In this document: piece after piece, positions 41,967 to 52,223 of the stretch
Numbering within the stretch: the stretch's first letter is position 1
Layout of the letters: every line of letters begins with the position of its first letter
Assembly: GCA_036172665.1 (NCBI GenBank)
Contig: CM069872.1
Coordinates: forward strand, 25,424,001-25,488,000
Reading direction: 5' to 3'
Origin: Prosopocoilus inquinatus
Taxonomy: Eukaryota > Arthropoda > Insecta > Coleoptera > Lucanidae
Length of the DNA: 64,000 nt
Notes under the pieces: generated by a model
What the model was told of the DNA's origin: nothing
The model's input: the letters and a program-made list of their open reading frames with translations, nothing else
Databases searched by the model: none
Translations under genes and position numbers: made by a program

Positions 41967-44900
41967 TAGCGTCGGCAGGCGTCGAGGCAACTGCCGACGA
42001 AGGTTTTAAAACCAAACGCCTCATGGTCACCGACCGAAAAACAGGGATACGTTTCCTCATAGACACAGGTGCCGACGTTTCAGTGCTACCGTGTGAACGC
42101 GTCAAACATACCAGGGCGACCAATAAAGTTTTGTTCACCGCAAACAAAACGCGCATCAAAACCTACGGCGAGATTACGACGACCCTGGACCTTCAGCTAC
42201 GACGACCTTTCACATGGAACTTCATCGTTGCGGACGTGCAGCCAGCGATTTTGGGCAACGACTTCCTATATGAATTCGGATTACTTCCAGACATACGAAA
42301 CAAGCGTCTGGTGGACGGCATGACAAAACTCTCCTCCAGGGGCAAGCAAACTACGATCACACCGACGGCGATCACGGTCATTGACAGGGAAGCGGATTTC
42401 CAGGGGATCCTTGAGAAATGGACACTGGAAATCCGTGGTGAGCTTTCTCCTCGACAGGAGGACACACAGGTGTGGCATCACATCCTCACAAAAGGACCGC
42501 CGTGCACAGACAAGGCGCGCAGGCTTCCACCCGAGAAATACCACCAAGCCAAAAAAGAAGTCGAAGGTATGCTGGCACAAGGCATACTGAAACCTTCAGA
42601 CAGCCCCTACTCCAGTGCAATCCTCCTCCGACCGAAGAAGGACGGCACCTGGAGACTGTGCGGGGACTACAGGTCACTCAACAAGTCCACGGTCCCGGAC
42701 AAGTACCCGGTACCACACATCCAAGATTTCTCGCACAGACTACACGGGTGCACAACATTTTCAACAATCGACATCGAACGCGCTTATCATCACATCCGAA
42801 TGGCCCCAGAGGATCAGAAGAAGACGGCAATAATCACCCCATTCGGACTGTTCGAATACACAAGGATGCCCTTCGGACTCGCGAATGCAGCACAATCCTT
42901 CCAGAGATTTATGGATAATGTTATGCGAGGCCTGGACTTCGTTTTTTGCTACGTGGACGACATCTTGGTCGCCTCCAGGACGCCGGAGGAACATCGCGAC
43001 CACCTGGAACAGGTGTTCGCCCGACTGCGACAACGTGGACTCACCGTCAAAACCGGAAAATGCGTACTGGGAAAACCACGCGTCACGTACCTAGGGTATG
43101 AGGTATCCGCTGAGGGCACAAAACCACTGGAGGCTCGAGTACGTGTCATAACAGAGTTTCCTAGACCACGGAGCATCGACGAACTCCGCAAATTCTTGGG
43201 AATGATAAACTTCTACAGGAGGTTCATCAAAGACGCAGCGCGACCACAGGCCGCACTACACAAACTAACGGCGGGAGCGAAGAAAAAGGACAAGCGACCA
43301 GTGAACTGGAGCGAGGACACCATCACGGACTTCGAACAGTGCAAATTACAACTGGCGCAAGCAACCTTGCTCGCACACCCAGCGGAACACGCTAAATTAT
43401 TTTTAGTTACAGATGCCTCGGACACTGCCGCAGGAGCTGTCTTGGAGCAAGTCGTTGACGAGCATAGACAACCACTTGGTTTCTTCTCCAAACAGTTCTC
43501 CGAAACACAAAGAAGATACAGCGCATACGACAGAGAGCTGACGGCGATATACCTAGCTGTAAAGTTCTTCAGCCACATGATAGAAGGCAGGGACACGACG
43601 ATTCTGACGGATCATAAACCGTTAACATACGCCTTCAATCAAAAACCGTCGAAAGCGTCACCAAGGCAGCAGAGACACCTAGACCTCATTGGTCAATACA
43701 CGACGACCATCCTACACGTAGTAGGCGTGGACAACGGTGTCGCTGATGCCCTATCCAGAATCAACAACATCAACATGCCTGTCATAGTGTCAACCGAGGA
43801 CATCGCCACCGAGCAGCGCCAAGACGAGGAACTCCAAACTCTTCTAGAAGCACCAGGCTCACTAAACCTGAAACAGCTCAGATTGGACAACACAGAGACA
43901 ACTGTCTACTGCGATGTTTCCACGAACGACATCCGGCCATATATACCAAAGTCATTAAGGAAAAGCATCTTCGACGTAGTGCACAACACTGCACACACCA
44001 GTGGTCGCGCCACCCGGAGAGCCATAGCCAACAAATTTGTATGGCCCAACATGAACAAGGACATCCTACACTGGGCACGGACTTGCTTACCATGTCAGCG
44101 ATCTAAAATCGGACGACACGTCAGGCGCAGACCAGAGCACATCCCTGTCCCCGACACCCGTTTTCAGCACGTCAATATCGACATCGTCGGACCATTGCCG
44201 CCCTCACAAGGATTCAGATACTGCCTCACCATGATCGACAGGTTTACGAGATGGCCTGAGGCTGTGCCCATTAAGGACATTACCGCAGACACCGTGGTAG
44301 ATGCCTTTTTTAACACCTGGGTAGCAAGATTTGGGGCCCCAGCTCAAATCACTTCAGATAGGGGAACGCAGTTCACATCCCAGCTATTCGAATCCATGGC
44401 CACACTCATCGGCGCAAGGATCAACAGGACAACAGCATACCATCCGGAATCAAACGGCCTGGTGGAACGCTGGCAGAGGACGCTGAAAGCTGCCATCAGG
44501 GCACACGAAACCAACGACTGGGCAAAGATCCTCCCAATGACCCTACTCGGACTGAGAAATAGCCTAAAGGAAGACATCGGCACATCTGCTGCAGAGATGA
44601 CGTACGGGACAACCCTGAGATTACCTGGGGAATTCTTCATACAAGAAGAAACACCAGAACCAGAGCCTTTCCTAAACCACCTGAGACACCTCATACGTCA
44701 ACTCAAACCAAATCAAACAGTACATCACAGCAAACACAATATTTTCACCCACAAAACACTCGAAACATGCACCCATGTATTCCTGAGAATAGACCAGGCA
44801 AAGAAACCTCTCGACCAACCTTACAAAGGTCCCTTTCCAATCCTCGACAGACCAACGAATCTGTGTTACAGAATCAACTTCGAGGGCCAGCCTATTGATG

Positions 44901-45013
44901 TCTCCATCGACAGACTGAAACCAGCCTTCCTCGAGAGAGATCTAGCAACCACAACTCCAAAGCTGAAAACGTACCCGGGGCCAGGCAGAAGGAGAGTTAC
45001 TTTCGCTCCTTGA
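41882..45013 (+). CDS. Gypsy Pol: protease, reverse transcriptase, RNase H, integrase
   Basis: About 1,040 codons open in the -1 frame relative to gag, so a -1 frameshift in the overlap is the likely expression route; I could not pick a standard slip heptamer. Aspartic protease FLIDTGADVSVLP at about 42,053; reverse transcriptase with catalytic YVDD at about 42,950; RNase H with TDASDTAAGAVL near 43,410; HHCC zinc finger at about 43,976-44,100 (H, H, then CLPCQRS); integrase core with DIVGPLP, SDRGTQFTS and HPESNGLVERWQ supplying D, D, E. No stop or frameshift within. Confidence 0.95.
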   Translation: MLLSQQVQRRCLPLQTTMFLEETASGKLIASAGVEATADEGFKTKRLMVTDRKTGIRFLIDTGADVSVLPCERVKHTRATNKVLFTANKTRIKTYGEITTTLDLQLRRPFTWNFIVADVQPAILGNDFLYEFGLLPDIRNKRLVDGMTKLSSRGKQTTITPTAITVIDREADFQGILEKWTLEIRGELSPRQEDTQVWHHILTKGPPCTDKARRLPPEKYHQAKKEVEGMLAQGILKPSDSPYSSAILLRPKKDGTWRLCGDYRSLNKSTVPDKYPVPHIQDFSHRLHGCTTFSTIDIERAYHHIRMAPEDQKKTAIITPFGLFEYTRMPFGLANAAQSFQRFMDNVMRGLDFVFCYVDDILVASRTPEEHRDHLEQVFARLRQRGLTVKTGKCVLGKPRVTYLGYEVSAEGTKPLEARVRVITEFPRPRSIDELRKFLGMINFYRRFIKDAARPQAALHKLTAGAKKKDKRPVNWSEDTITDFEQCKLQLAQATLLAHPAEHAKLFLVTDASDTAAGAVLEQVVDEHRQPLGFFSKQFSETQRRYSAYDRELTAIYLAVKFFSHMIEGRDTTILTDHKPLTYAFNQKPSKASPRQQRHLDLIGQYTTTILHVVGVDNGVADALSRINNINMPVIVSTEDIATEQRQDEELQTLLEAPGSLNLKQLRLDNTETTVYCDVSTNDIRPYIPKSLRKSIFDVVHNTAHTSGRATRRAIANKFVWPNMNKDILHWARTCLPCQRSKIGRHVRRRPEHIPVPDTRFQHVNIDIVGPLPPSQGFRYCLTMIDRFTRWPEAVPIKDITADTVVDAFFNTWVARFGAPAQITSDRGTQFTSQLFESMATLIGARINRTTAYHPESNGLVERWQRTLKAAIRAHETNDWAKILPMTLLGLRNSLKEDIGTSAAEMTYGTTLRLPGEFFIQEETPEPEPFLNHLRHLIRQLKPNQTVHHSKHNIFTHKTLETCTHVFLRIDQAKKPLDQPYKGPFPILDRPTNLCYRINFEGQPIDVSIDRLKPAFLERDLATTTPKLKTYPGPGRRRVTFAP

Positions 45014-45024
45014 TCCAGTCGCTC

Positions 45025-45033
45025 GGGGGGGAG
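45025..45033 (+). promoter_or_regulatory. Polypurine tract
   Basis: GGGGGGGAG ends four bases before the 3' LTR, the usual position for plus-strand priming. Confidence 0.8.
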
Positions 45034-45037
45034 TACT

Positions 45038-45305
45038 TGTGGCGTTAGCTAAAACAAGACCTGTATTACACGATACAAAAGGAGTCCGATCCGAAAACCG
45101 CCGCGCCACCACGACCGATGCACAAAGCAACAAGAAGCCTACTTCTTCTTCTTGGCGCGGGAAAAAGACGCACAGCGACGTGCAGCGGGATGATTCATAA
45201 CTGTTTCCACAATTGTAACATATAATCTCGTGTGAATAAATTCATTCTTTGTGACATCCGTTATCATCTGCTTTATTATAGCATTTACCCCAACGAATCG
45301 CTATA
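45038..45305 (+). repeat. 3' LTR
   Basis: 268 bp, same as the 5' LTR except for the variable block at about 45,203-45,225, which lacks the uninterrupted TATATATAA. Followed by AATT. Confidence 0.92.
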
Positions 45306-45990
45306 AATTAAATTTTTAGAGCGACATCTACAAGTTGAGAAGGAAAGTTGCGATTCTGGTGGACGGGAAAGTATACCTAAAAATTTACACGGACTCGGCT
45401 ATCTCGAACTGGAGTGATCGATGTTCTCAACGAACACGTGACGTCAATGTTATGTATTTTCAACGCGCTTCGTGGAATTATTGGATGATGGTTGAGAAGA
45501 GTGTTTTAAGTTGTTATCCATTGTTCGTCAAAATTTACAACTTATCGTTACTGTGTCGTTACTATTCATAATAAGTGTCAGGTCTAACATGTATTTCTAG
45601 CAGCAGGTTATACGACCGACCTTCAGCAAGAATTTTAATTCGTATTCCAATCAGAGGGACAAAAGTAGTATATACAGGATTCTACTGGCTGGAACGCAGG
45701 AAAATATATATTCTATTTGGCTGTAACACATTAGATCTGATCCATTGAAACGTTGTCTTAGAAGCATTTAGAAGTTTTACATAACTGAAAACCTTAAATT
45801 GAAGTTGTTCAGTCATCCTTAGAAAATGTGGTTGTAGAAAGACATAATGCGGCGGTATCCAGAAATTGTACTTAACGATAAACGGTATCCATACGGTAGT
45901 AGTGAATTGAAATTAAATCTTTCTGTACGTTTCTGAAGACCAGTCCCGGTTTTAGGTAGAAATCGAGGAAGAACCAACATAAATTTCACA
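45306..45990. other. Non-coding stretch, nothing identified
   Basis: Contains CATAATAAGTGTCAGGTC at 45,569, the short motif shared with 30,966 and 34,495. A plus-strand 78-codon frame at 45,335 has no recognisable features. Confidence 0.4.
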
Positions 45991-45991
45991 A

Positions 45992-46234
45992 TTGTCAAAT
46001 ATTATAAAATAATTTTGTGCAAATCGTTTTTGATTGCAGTGTAAACCTCGAGCAGCTTCTGTACAGCTGTTTCAGCCCTGCTTGGGGCTTCGTCAGCAGA
46101 GACGTAGCTCGACATTCCCACTGCAAACAAAAACGATTTGTCCAATTTATTCGCAATTGCGACGTAAGAGTGACGAACAGATAAAATAGCGACATCTTAC
46201 GATCAAAAAGCGATCGTTTATCTGTTTGTCAAAT
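45992..46234 (-). mobile_element. Hammerhead-repeat insertion with 9-bp target duplication
   Basis: TTGTCAAAT at 45,992-46,000 and 46,226-46,234 brackets an antisense unit from the TTTTGTGCAAATCG end, followed after CTTACGATC by a short inverted sense piece (AAAAAGCGATCG, TTTATCTG). It is a small example of the antisense-to-sense design with the same two outer ends as the large arrays. Confidence 0.78.
46057..46101 (-). ncRNA. Hammerhead ribozyme, intact core (CUGACGA variant)
   Basis: Stem I CUCUG/CAGAA (last pair lost), core CUGACGA, stem II AGCCC-CAAGCA-GGGCU, GAA, stem III ACAGCUGU, cleavage A. Confidence 0.78.
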
Positions 46235-46769
46235 TTTAATTCATCGCAAAGAATTTTGTTGATATTGCATCTTAATATTTGTAGGCGGAAGAATGTATTT
46301 TGACTGAGGCACTATCGAAAGTCAGAAGAAAGAACATCATCAACCTTTTAGTCAGAAAACATTCAGATGACAACATTTTCGGAGTACAAAAATTGAAGCA
46401 GTTCAGAGCTACTTAGTCAATGGAATGCTGCTTTTTTATGTAAAAGAAAAGCACCTAATATTTAAATTTGTGCACCTATTTTTGTAGTTTTTACACGGAG
46501 ACATTTCGTAAATAACAAGGCAAGTCAAAAGTGTCATTTTGACTTCTTTCCAAGTTATTCATGGATACCTCAGATTGAAAGCAAATAATATCAAATCATA
46601 TGTGTAGTAGGCAACCCGCTCAACAAGGTTAGAAACTTGTCTGAATTTCTCAGCTTTCCCGTTTCCAGTCTATAGAGTAGTTAGTCTGTGTCTAGCAGTG
46701 TACATGAGTATGCAACCATATTTTTTGAAGTGTCTGAAGTTGCTTCGTTAATATTTTGTAACAAGCGCC
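46235..46769. other. Non-coding stretch, nothing identified
   Basis: Read on both strands; no protein-like frame, hairpin or copy of the other repeats noticed. Confidence 0.4.
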
Positions 46770-46935
46770 TTATTAAGCTGGATTCATTGCTAGGCGATAT
46801 CTCATCGTCACGTTAGGAGATAGCTATTTGATTGGTTCGTTCAATGAAACAAAATTTTTCTTTTAAATTGGGCCCATAGAAACGCGTAGAATTTTTACGC
46901 CGTCGCAAAACGCCTAGCATTGAATCCAGCTTTAT
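46770..46935. mobile_element. Small MITE
   Basis: AAGCTGGATTCATTGCTAGGCG at 46,773 is inverted as CGCCTAGCATTGAATCCAGCTT at 46,911, one mismatch or indel. About 160 bp, no coding content. Confidence 0.65.
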
Positions 46936-46997
46936 AATAGGTGCTTCCTTTCGCTCATAAAATCGTGATCCAAACGTGTTTTGATTCAAAAACATTC

Positions 46998-47165
46998 TTT
47001 TCTTTGAATCTCTCTATTTTTAAAACTTGTTTGGATTGAATTCTGGTTATTTACAAATGAACTGTCAATCACAAATACAAATCGGGTGTTTTGTTGCAAC
47101 AACTACGAAATTCAGGTCCAAACTATTCAAAACACGATTCAAACTTTTAAACGAAAGAAAGCACC
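46998..47165. repeat. Dispersed repeat family W, copy 2
   Basis: Reverse complement of 6,884-7,050; see there. Confidence 0.6.
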
Positions 47166-47840
47166 TAATACTGTCATCGTCAAATATGATATCATTTGTT
47201 ACGACAGTAGCGTTTCCACATACATTTTCACAAACTACGTTAATAAATTAAGTGACTGACAGTCCATAATAAACTGCGATGGAATAGCCCACTTTGGCTA
47301 TATCGCTTTTAATGACATCGTAACATAAATCGCGTTAAGAACTTAGGAATAGTTGTGCGTCACTAAATGCTTTATGTTAAATAGGCAACATTAAAGCGAT
47401 CTATGTCTGTCTAAGGACACAGGTACTGCCATCAGATGTCTTTGACACACAACTGGAATATTTTATGTAAATCAAGACCAAAAATAAAGCAAAATAGTTT
47501 CAATTTCCATTTTATTAAGACAAAATATAAATTTATAATAAAGTTAAGCGACTACGAAGCGGTATGACATAATAAATGGGAAAGCTCTGCCTAAAAAGTA
47601 TCTTTCTTTGTCAGGTATTACCTACGGTTTTTTGGACTGGGTCCTAAACCTCATTTTTATCCTAAATGCTTATGGAATTCTCTAAATCCAATTATTTTCC
47701 AAGTCCCATTATCCAGAACCGGATAATGGAATCCATAGAACATGATGGAAAATTACAGTCAGTCCACAATTTTTTATTTTAAAGTTAACAGAAAAATTTT
47801 GTGCAAATCGTTCTTGATTGCAGTGAAAACCTCGAGCAGC

Positions 47841-47885
47841 CTCTGGGCAGCTGTTTCAGCCCTGCTTGGGGCTTCTTCAGCAGAG
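47841..47885 (-). ncRNA. Hammerhead ribozyme, stem III mutated
   Basis: All elements present except that stem III reads ACAGCUGC: U at 16.1 is C, so the triplet before cleavage becomes GCC. Probably inactive. Confidence 0.7.
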
Positions 47886-48152
47886 ACCTAGCTCGACATT
47901 CCCACTGCAGACCAAAAACGACTTGCCCAATTTATTCGCAATTGCGATGTAAGAATGATGAACAGATAAAATAGCGACATCTTACTATCGCTTTTTGACC
48001 TGACATTGCAGTAGGATAGACAAATTGAAGCGGGATTTGCTCCTAATAAGTCCCCCATGCAAGGCGGCCATGCTTGCTGTCAAAACATAATGAAAATTTT
48101 AAGAAAAATTTTGTGCAAATCGTTTTTGATTACACTGAAAACCTCGAGCAGC

Positions 48153-48197
48153 CTCTGGACAACTGTTTCAGCCCTGCTTGGGGCTTCTTCAGCAGAG
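48153..48197 (-). ncRNA. Hammerhead ribozyme, intact core
   Basis: Stem I CUCUG/CAGAG, core CUGAAGA, stem II AGCCC/GGGCU, GAA, stem III ACAGUUGU (one G-U), cleavage C. Confidence 0.82.
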
Positions 48198-48458
48198 ACG
48201 TAGCTCGACATTCCCACTGCAGACCAAAAACGACTTGCCCAATTTATTCGCAATTGCGATGTAAGAATGATGAACAGATAAAATAGCGACATCTTACTAT
48301 CGCTTTTTGACCTGACATTGCAGTAGGATAGACAAATTGAAGCGGGATTTGCTCCTAATAAGTCCCCCATGCAAGGCGGCCATGCTTGCTGTCAAAGCAC
48401 AATGAAAGTTTTTAGAAAAATTTTGTTTTTGGTTTGCAGTGGGAATGTCGAGCTACGT

Positions 48459-48503
48459 CTCTGCTGAAGAAGCCCCAAGCAGGGCTGAAACAGCTGTCCA
48501 GAG
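48459..48503 (+). ncRNA. Hammerhead ribozyme, intact
   Basis: Stem I CUCUG (48,459-463) with CAGAG (48,499-503), core CUGAAGA (464-470), stem II 471-486, GAA 487-489, stem III ACAGCUGU 490-497, cleavage after C48,498. Confidence 0.85.
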
Positions 48504-48769
48504 GCTGCTCGAGGTTTTCACTGCAATCAAGAACGATTTGCACAAAATTTTTTAAAAACTTTCATTATGCTTTGACAGCAAGCATGGCCGCCTTGCATGG
48601 GGGACTCATTAGGAGCAAATCCCGCTTCAATTTGTCTATCCTACTGCAATGTTAGGTCAAAAAGCGATAGTAAGATGTCGCTATTTTATATGTTCATCAT
48701 TCTTACATCGCATTTGCGAATAAATTGGACAAGTCGTTTTTGGTTTGCAGTGAGAACGTCGAGCTACGT

Positions 48770-48814
48770 CTCTGCTGAAGAAGCCCCAAGCAGGGCTGAA
48801 ACAGCTGTCCAGAG
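48770..48814 (+). ncRNA. Hammerhead ribozyme, intact
   Basis: Same elements as at 48,459; cleavage after C48,809. The pair would release a 311-nt monomer from a plus-strand transcript. Confidence 0.85.
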
Positions 48815-49060
48815 GCTGCTCGAGGTTTTCACTGCAATCAAGAATGATTTGCACAAAATTTTTCTAAAAATTTTCATTATGCTTTGACAGCAAGCATGGC
48901 CGCCTTGCATGGGGGACTTATTAGGAGCAAATCCCGCTTCAATTTGTCTATCCTACTGCAATGTCAGCTCAAAAAGCGATAGTATGATGTCGCTATTTTA
49001 TCTGTTCAAAGTTAACAGTTAAATTGCTGAAATTTCTGTTTATATGGACAACTCACGATA

Positions 49061-50014
49061 TACAGAACACTGGTACGCGCACTTGCCTATCTTCCCCATA
49101 CAAAACGAGGAAGTCAAAAGTAGTGCCTAGTTACGTCATTTAAATTTTACCACTTGATGACACCAATGTATGAAGGACTGTCACTAAACGTTATTATTGT
49201 ACTCCTGTAGGTTATATTACGTGTTGTAGGCGTGTATGTTCAGTATTTAAGTGTGTCAAACGGCGAGTGTCAAATTTAGCAAGCAATCAAATAGATGTAG
49301 AAAGATATTTACTACGTTTTGCTATGATTTTTACAAACCTTTCAGAGGCTATTGGTATTATTTGTTTCTTGTATCTGTTTGGTAGTGGTGGAAGATAGGA
49401 CAGATGTGAGATTAGCATTAGTTCAGTAGAAGCATACATTTAATCGAGGAATAGCATCATCTGTCAGCGTTCTCCGAATGATTTCATTTCCATTGACTTA
49501 ATGATTTTTTACAATTTTTTTTGAAAATGTATCAAGCACACAAAATGTTGCTTCAATATTGTGACACCTGCATTTTGGTTCATTCTTGAAGCCTTTCCGA
49601 AATCTATAATTAACAATATTTCATAATTAATGGTATGTATCGTAAGTCTACATCTGTAACCCAAATTTACTGAGCGGTTTGACAGTAGTTTATTCTGGTT
49701 AACTGAAAATTTAATGATGCTTTAAATATCTACTAATGTTTTCGATTCACTTGCATTGATCGCACAACGAGTATCTTCATCTTGTATTATTACAAGATGC
49801 AAATACTCTGACTGCAACCGGTGCAAATGAATAGAAGACGCTAATTGCTTCACAATTCATTGGCTTTTTCAAACTTGTGATGCAAATGAAGACAAGTGAT
49901 TAAACAATATGTTTATTAAATTAGAAATAATATAAAGAAGGTTTTGTGCCTCTCACATAACACTTGATATATTCAGCTTCGATACTCGTTATATTGAGTA
50001 TATTTTAATCAGTA
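49061..50014. other. Non-coding stretch, nothing identified
   Basis: AT-rich; a short mirror-like CTTCATCTTGTATTATTACAAGATGCAAATA near 49,775 is the only structure seen. No protein-like frame. Confidence 0.4.
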
Positions 50015-50017
50015 CGT

Positions 50018-51122
50018 CGCACAGTGGTCGAAACGCCTAATCTAGCTGTGCAAAATTCAATCCATAAAAGTTTTGTGATTTTAACGATTTGAAAAATAGT
50101 TTTTAAATAACATTATCCATTTTCACTATCAGATTCCGTTTTCCTCATCCCAGATGGACTCGAAGAAAAAAAATCTAGTTATTTGAGTAACTAAGGACAG
50201 CGCTTTTAAATGCAGATGTAAAAAGCAATAAACGAAATTCCTAGCCTATTAAATTATTTTTAAGATTTTGTTGCAATTTCTGTTTTCCAAAGCTTTCCTC
50301 TACAGGTGATATGAACATAGAAGATATGATGTTAAATTTGAATTCTTCTTTTAAATCAACTGGCACGCTGTTGAAATCTTTTACATAGTAACCACTCATA
50401 TTCATTTTCGAGTTTACAAAATCATGAATGATGTCACAGTTCCAAATTATGACGTCACAGTCCAAGATTATGACATCACAATTTAAGATTATGACGTCAC
50501 AAGAAAAATGAAAAACGCTAGTTTGTGGCAAATAAGTAGCTATTTAACTTTTATTTACAATTTTTTTTTGTAAAACCTATAAAAACGGCTCTATCATCGC
50601 ATCAATCTTCCTTACTTTTTATTCACACTGTACATTTGTTTGCAATTTCTTGCACAAACTTTCTTATTAATTAAATACATATATTTGTTGTGGTTGAACA
50701 TAAATACATTTCAATTCCAATATCAGCGGATATGTGTGATTACTACATAATAAACTTAAACAGCGTGTTAGTTGACATAAAACATTCATTCAAATTTAAA
50801 ATAATTGCTATTCAATATTCATATTACTTGTAGGAGAATTATACACAGTTCTGGAAAACACAAGTCCCAATAGAATCTTAAAAACAAGGCGCAAACTTTC
50901 AGGCTTAAGAAAAAACGAACATGAGCGTTTCGTTTACTGTTTTGTGTATTTGGGTTTGAAAGTCCCGCTCTAAAGTTACATAAATAACTACAAATTTTTT
51001 GATGTCGTCTTAGTAACTACCAAACTATATTACATAAAAAAAACATCAACTTTTATAAATCGGTACTGTTTACTTTTATATTTTTGCACAGCTAGATTAA
51101 GCATTTCGACCACTATGCGTCG
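50018..51122. mobile_element. 1.1-kb element with about 36-bp inverted ends
   Basis: GCACAGTGGTCGAAACGCCT, then AATCTAGCTGTGCAAAA on the left is inverted on the right (TTTTGCACAGCTAGATTAAG, CATTTCGACCACTATGC). The CAGTGG-type start would fit hAT, but I found no clean 8-bp duplication. No transposase; the CRE-like array lies inside. Confidence 0.6.
50429..50499 (+). promoter_or_regulatory. Four CRE-like sites in an exact 21-bp tandem array
   Basis: TGATGTCA (50,429), TGACGTCA (50,450), TGACATCA (50,471) and TGACGTCA (50,492) are each followed by CA and an AT-rich spacer. The period is exactly 21 bp, two helical turns, so all sites face one side of the helix. TGACGTCA is the perfect CREB/ATF palindrome. 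Regulatory use is inference; it may be a chance minisatellite. Confidence 0.6.
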
Positions 51123-51579
51123 GTCAGTTTAATGCCAGTTGGATTGGTGGATATTCTAGATTAGCTAGCAATCTTACGATGAATTCATGTTTATCTTAAA
51201 ATCTCTTTGCTTCAATACAAATTAACTATGAGAAGTCTTTCTATTTTCACTGCAATATAAATAAATTATAAATTATATTTAAATTAAAATTTCTACACTT
51301 AACAACTTCGCATTAAATTCATAGTTAAAATTTAAAATGCAGTATCTAACCTCAAAGCAGTTTGTTGCGTATTGTTTGCCTCTATTTACCTCTGCCCATG
51401 TGTTTTGTGTTTACCACAAGAGCCCATGTAGAACAAGAGCTCCACAAGAACCGGCTGCGGAATTTGATAAAAATGACAGTCCGCGATACGGTTCTACCAT
51501 CTAGCGAATTTTTACAAACTACTCAACTTGCTCAAAATTTTAAACTGAAAATGGCGGCGAGTGAGCGAGCGTACCAGTG

Positions 51580-52150
51580 TTCTCTATATCGTGGATATAC
51601 CGTATGTCCGCATGACAATAGGACATGGCGGTTTAACGTAGGAAAACAGAAATTGATTTATTTTTATCTTCCTGGGCAAATTCATATCAATTTGTAGGTT
51701 GCAATCAAAATGATTTTGGTATTTAAAACATTTTGATTGATGAAATTTATGATACTTTAACTATTAATGACATACAAATAAGGAAAAATGTAACTGCTTT
51801 CAAGTTGCAGGCTTAACAGCCTGTTTCAAAGCGAAAAATAAGTTGCGTGTGTATGGTATGCGAAGAAGTTGTTATAACTTTTGTCACTGACAGGTTACAG
51901 GATCAAATACGAAGCAATTTCTTTTTTTACTTTTATCGTGATATTTTACTGATTAAAAGGAAAAAAAAACATTTTTTGTTCTGATCCATTTTTGAAAACT
52001 AATTTAAGTTTTAAAAAAATAATGCAAAAAAAGTTGCCGTCGGAGTTTGCTCCATAACCTGGCAGTCGGCAACCGTAGACCAGCGGGTCACCAAGTGACA
52101 ATTTCAGGTGTTCTTTAGAAGACGGTCCGACTATACTCGTCAAACTCCGA
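51580..52150. repeat. Dispersed repeat family Y, copy 1
   Basis: Matches 60,660-61,100 in the same order: ATACCGTATGTCCG, GGAAAACAGAAATT, TATCTTCCTG, GGTTGCA, then AGTTTTAAAAAAAT. No coding evidence; a 111-codon frame at 51,362 reads through unrelated sequence. Confidence 0.55.
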
Positions 52151-52184
52151 TAGTCTCTCCATCAAATAAACGCAGCCTATATTC

Positions 52185-52186
<2 letters not shown>

Positions 52187-52221
<35 letters not shown>
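52187..52221. repeat. (AT)n microsatellite
   Basis: About 17 uninterrupted AT units directly at the left border of the following fold-back element. Confidence 0.95.

Positions 52222-52223
<2 letters not shown>

Larger units (their letters stand above)
40723..45305 (+). mobile_element. Ty3/gypsy LTR retrotransposon, structurally complete
   Basis: Two LTRs (40,723-40,978 and 45,038-45,305), a primer-binding site, gag, a single-frame pol and a polypurine tract. AATT on each side is the likely 4-bp target duplication. The LTRs read identically except for one block after ATAACTGTT, where the 5' LTR has ATATATAACC and the 3' LTR a 12-bp longer sequence. Pol order (protease, reverse transcriptase, RNase H, integrase) is that of Ty3/gypsy, and no env frame lies between pol and the 3' LTR. 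Near-identical LTRs and open frames indicate a recent insertion. GC content and codon use differ sharply from the surroundings. Confidence 0.95.
47781..49018. mobile_element. Hammerhead-repeat array, two antisense plus two sense units, 11-bp target duplication
   Basis: AAAGTTAACAG at 47,781-47,791 and 49,008-49,018 flanks the whole array. Antisense ribozymes at 47,841 and 48,153 are 312 bp apart. Orientation flips at about 48,425, with sense ribozymes at 48,459 and 48,770 (311 bp apart). The outer ends are AAAATTTTGTGCAAATCG (left, antisense) and CTATTTTATCTGTTC (right, sense). It is the best-preserved example of the design. Confidence 0.88.
47400..49060. repeat. Partial hAT-like repeat split by the ribozyme array
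   Basis: 47,405-47,780 and the sequence after 49,019 together match 59,685-60,140 without interruption (shared GTCTAAGGACACAGGTACTG, TTTATGTAAATCAAGAC, TATTACCTACG, CAGTCCACA, then GAAATTTCTGTTTATA/GAAACTTCTGTTCATA). The 60-kb copy thus represents the empty site of the array inserted here. Confidence 0.7.

Noticed and set aside
50241..50531. Minus-strand 96-codon frame with repeated NCDVIIL motif
   Set aside because: The repetition is the translation of the 21-bp CRE-like array, not a protein repeat.
51362..51697. 111-codon plus-strand frame
   Set aside because: Runs across the border into repeat family Y and has no coherent protein character.
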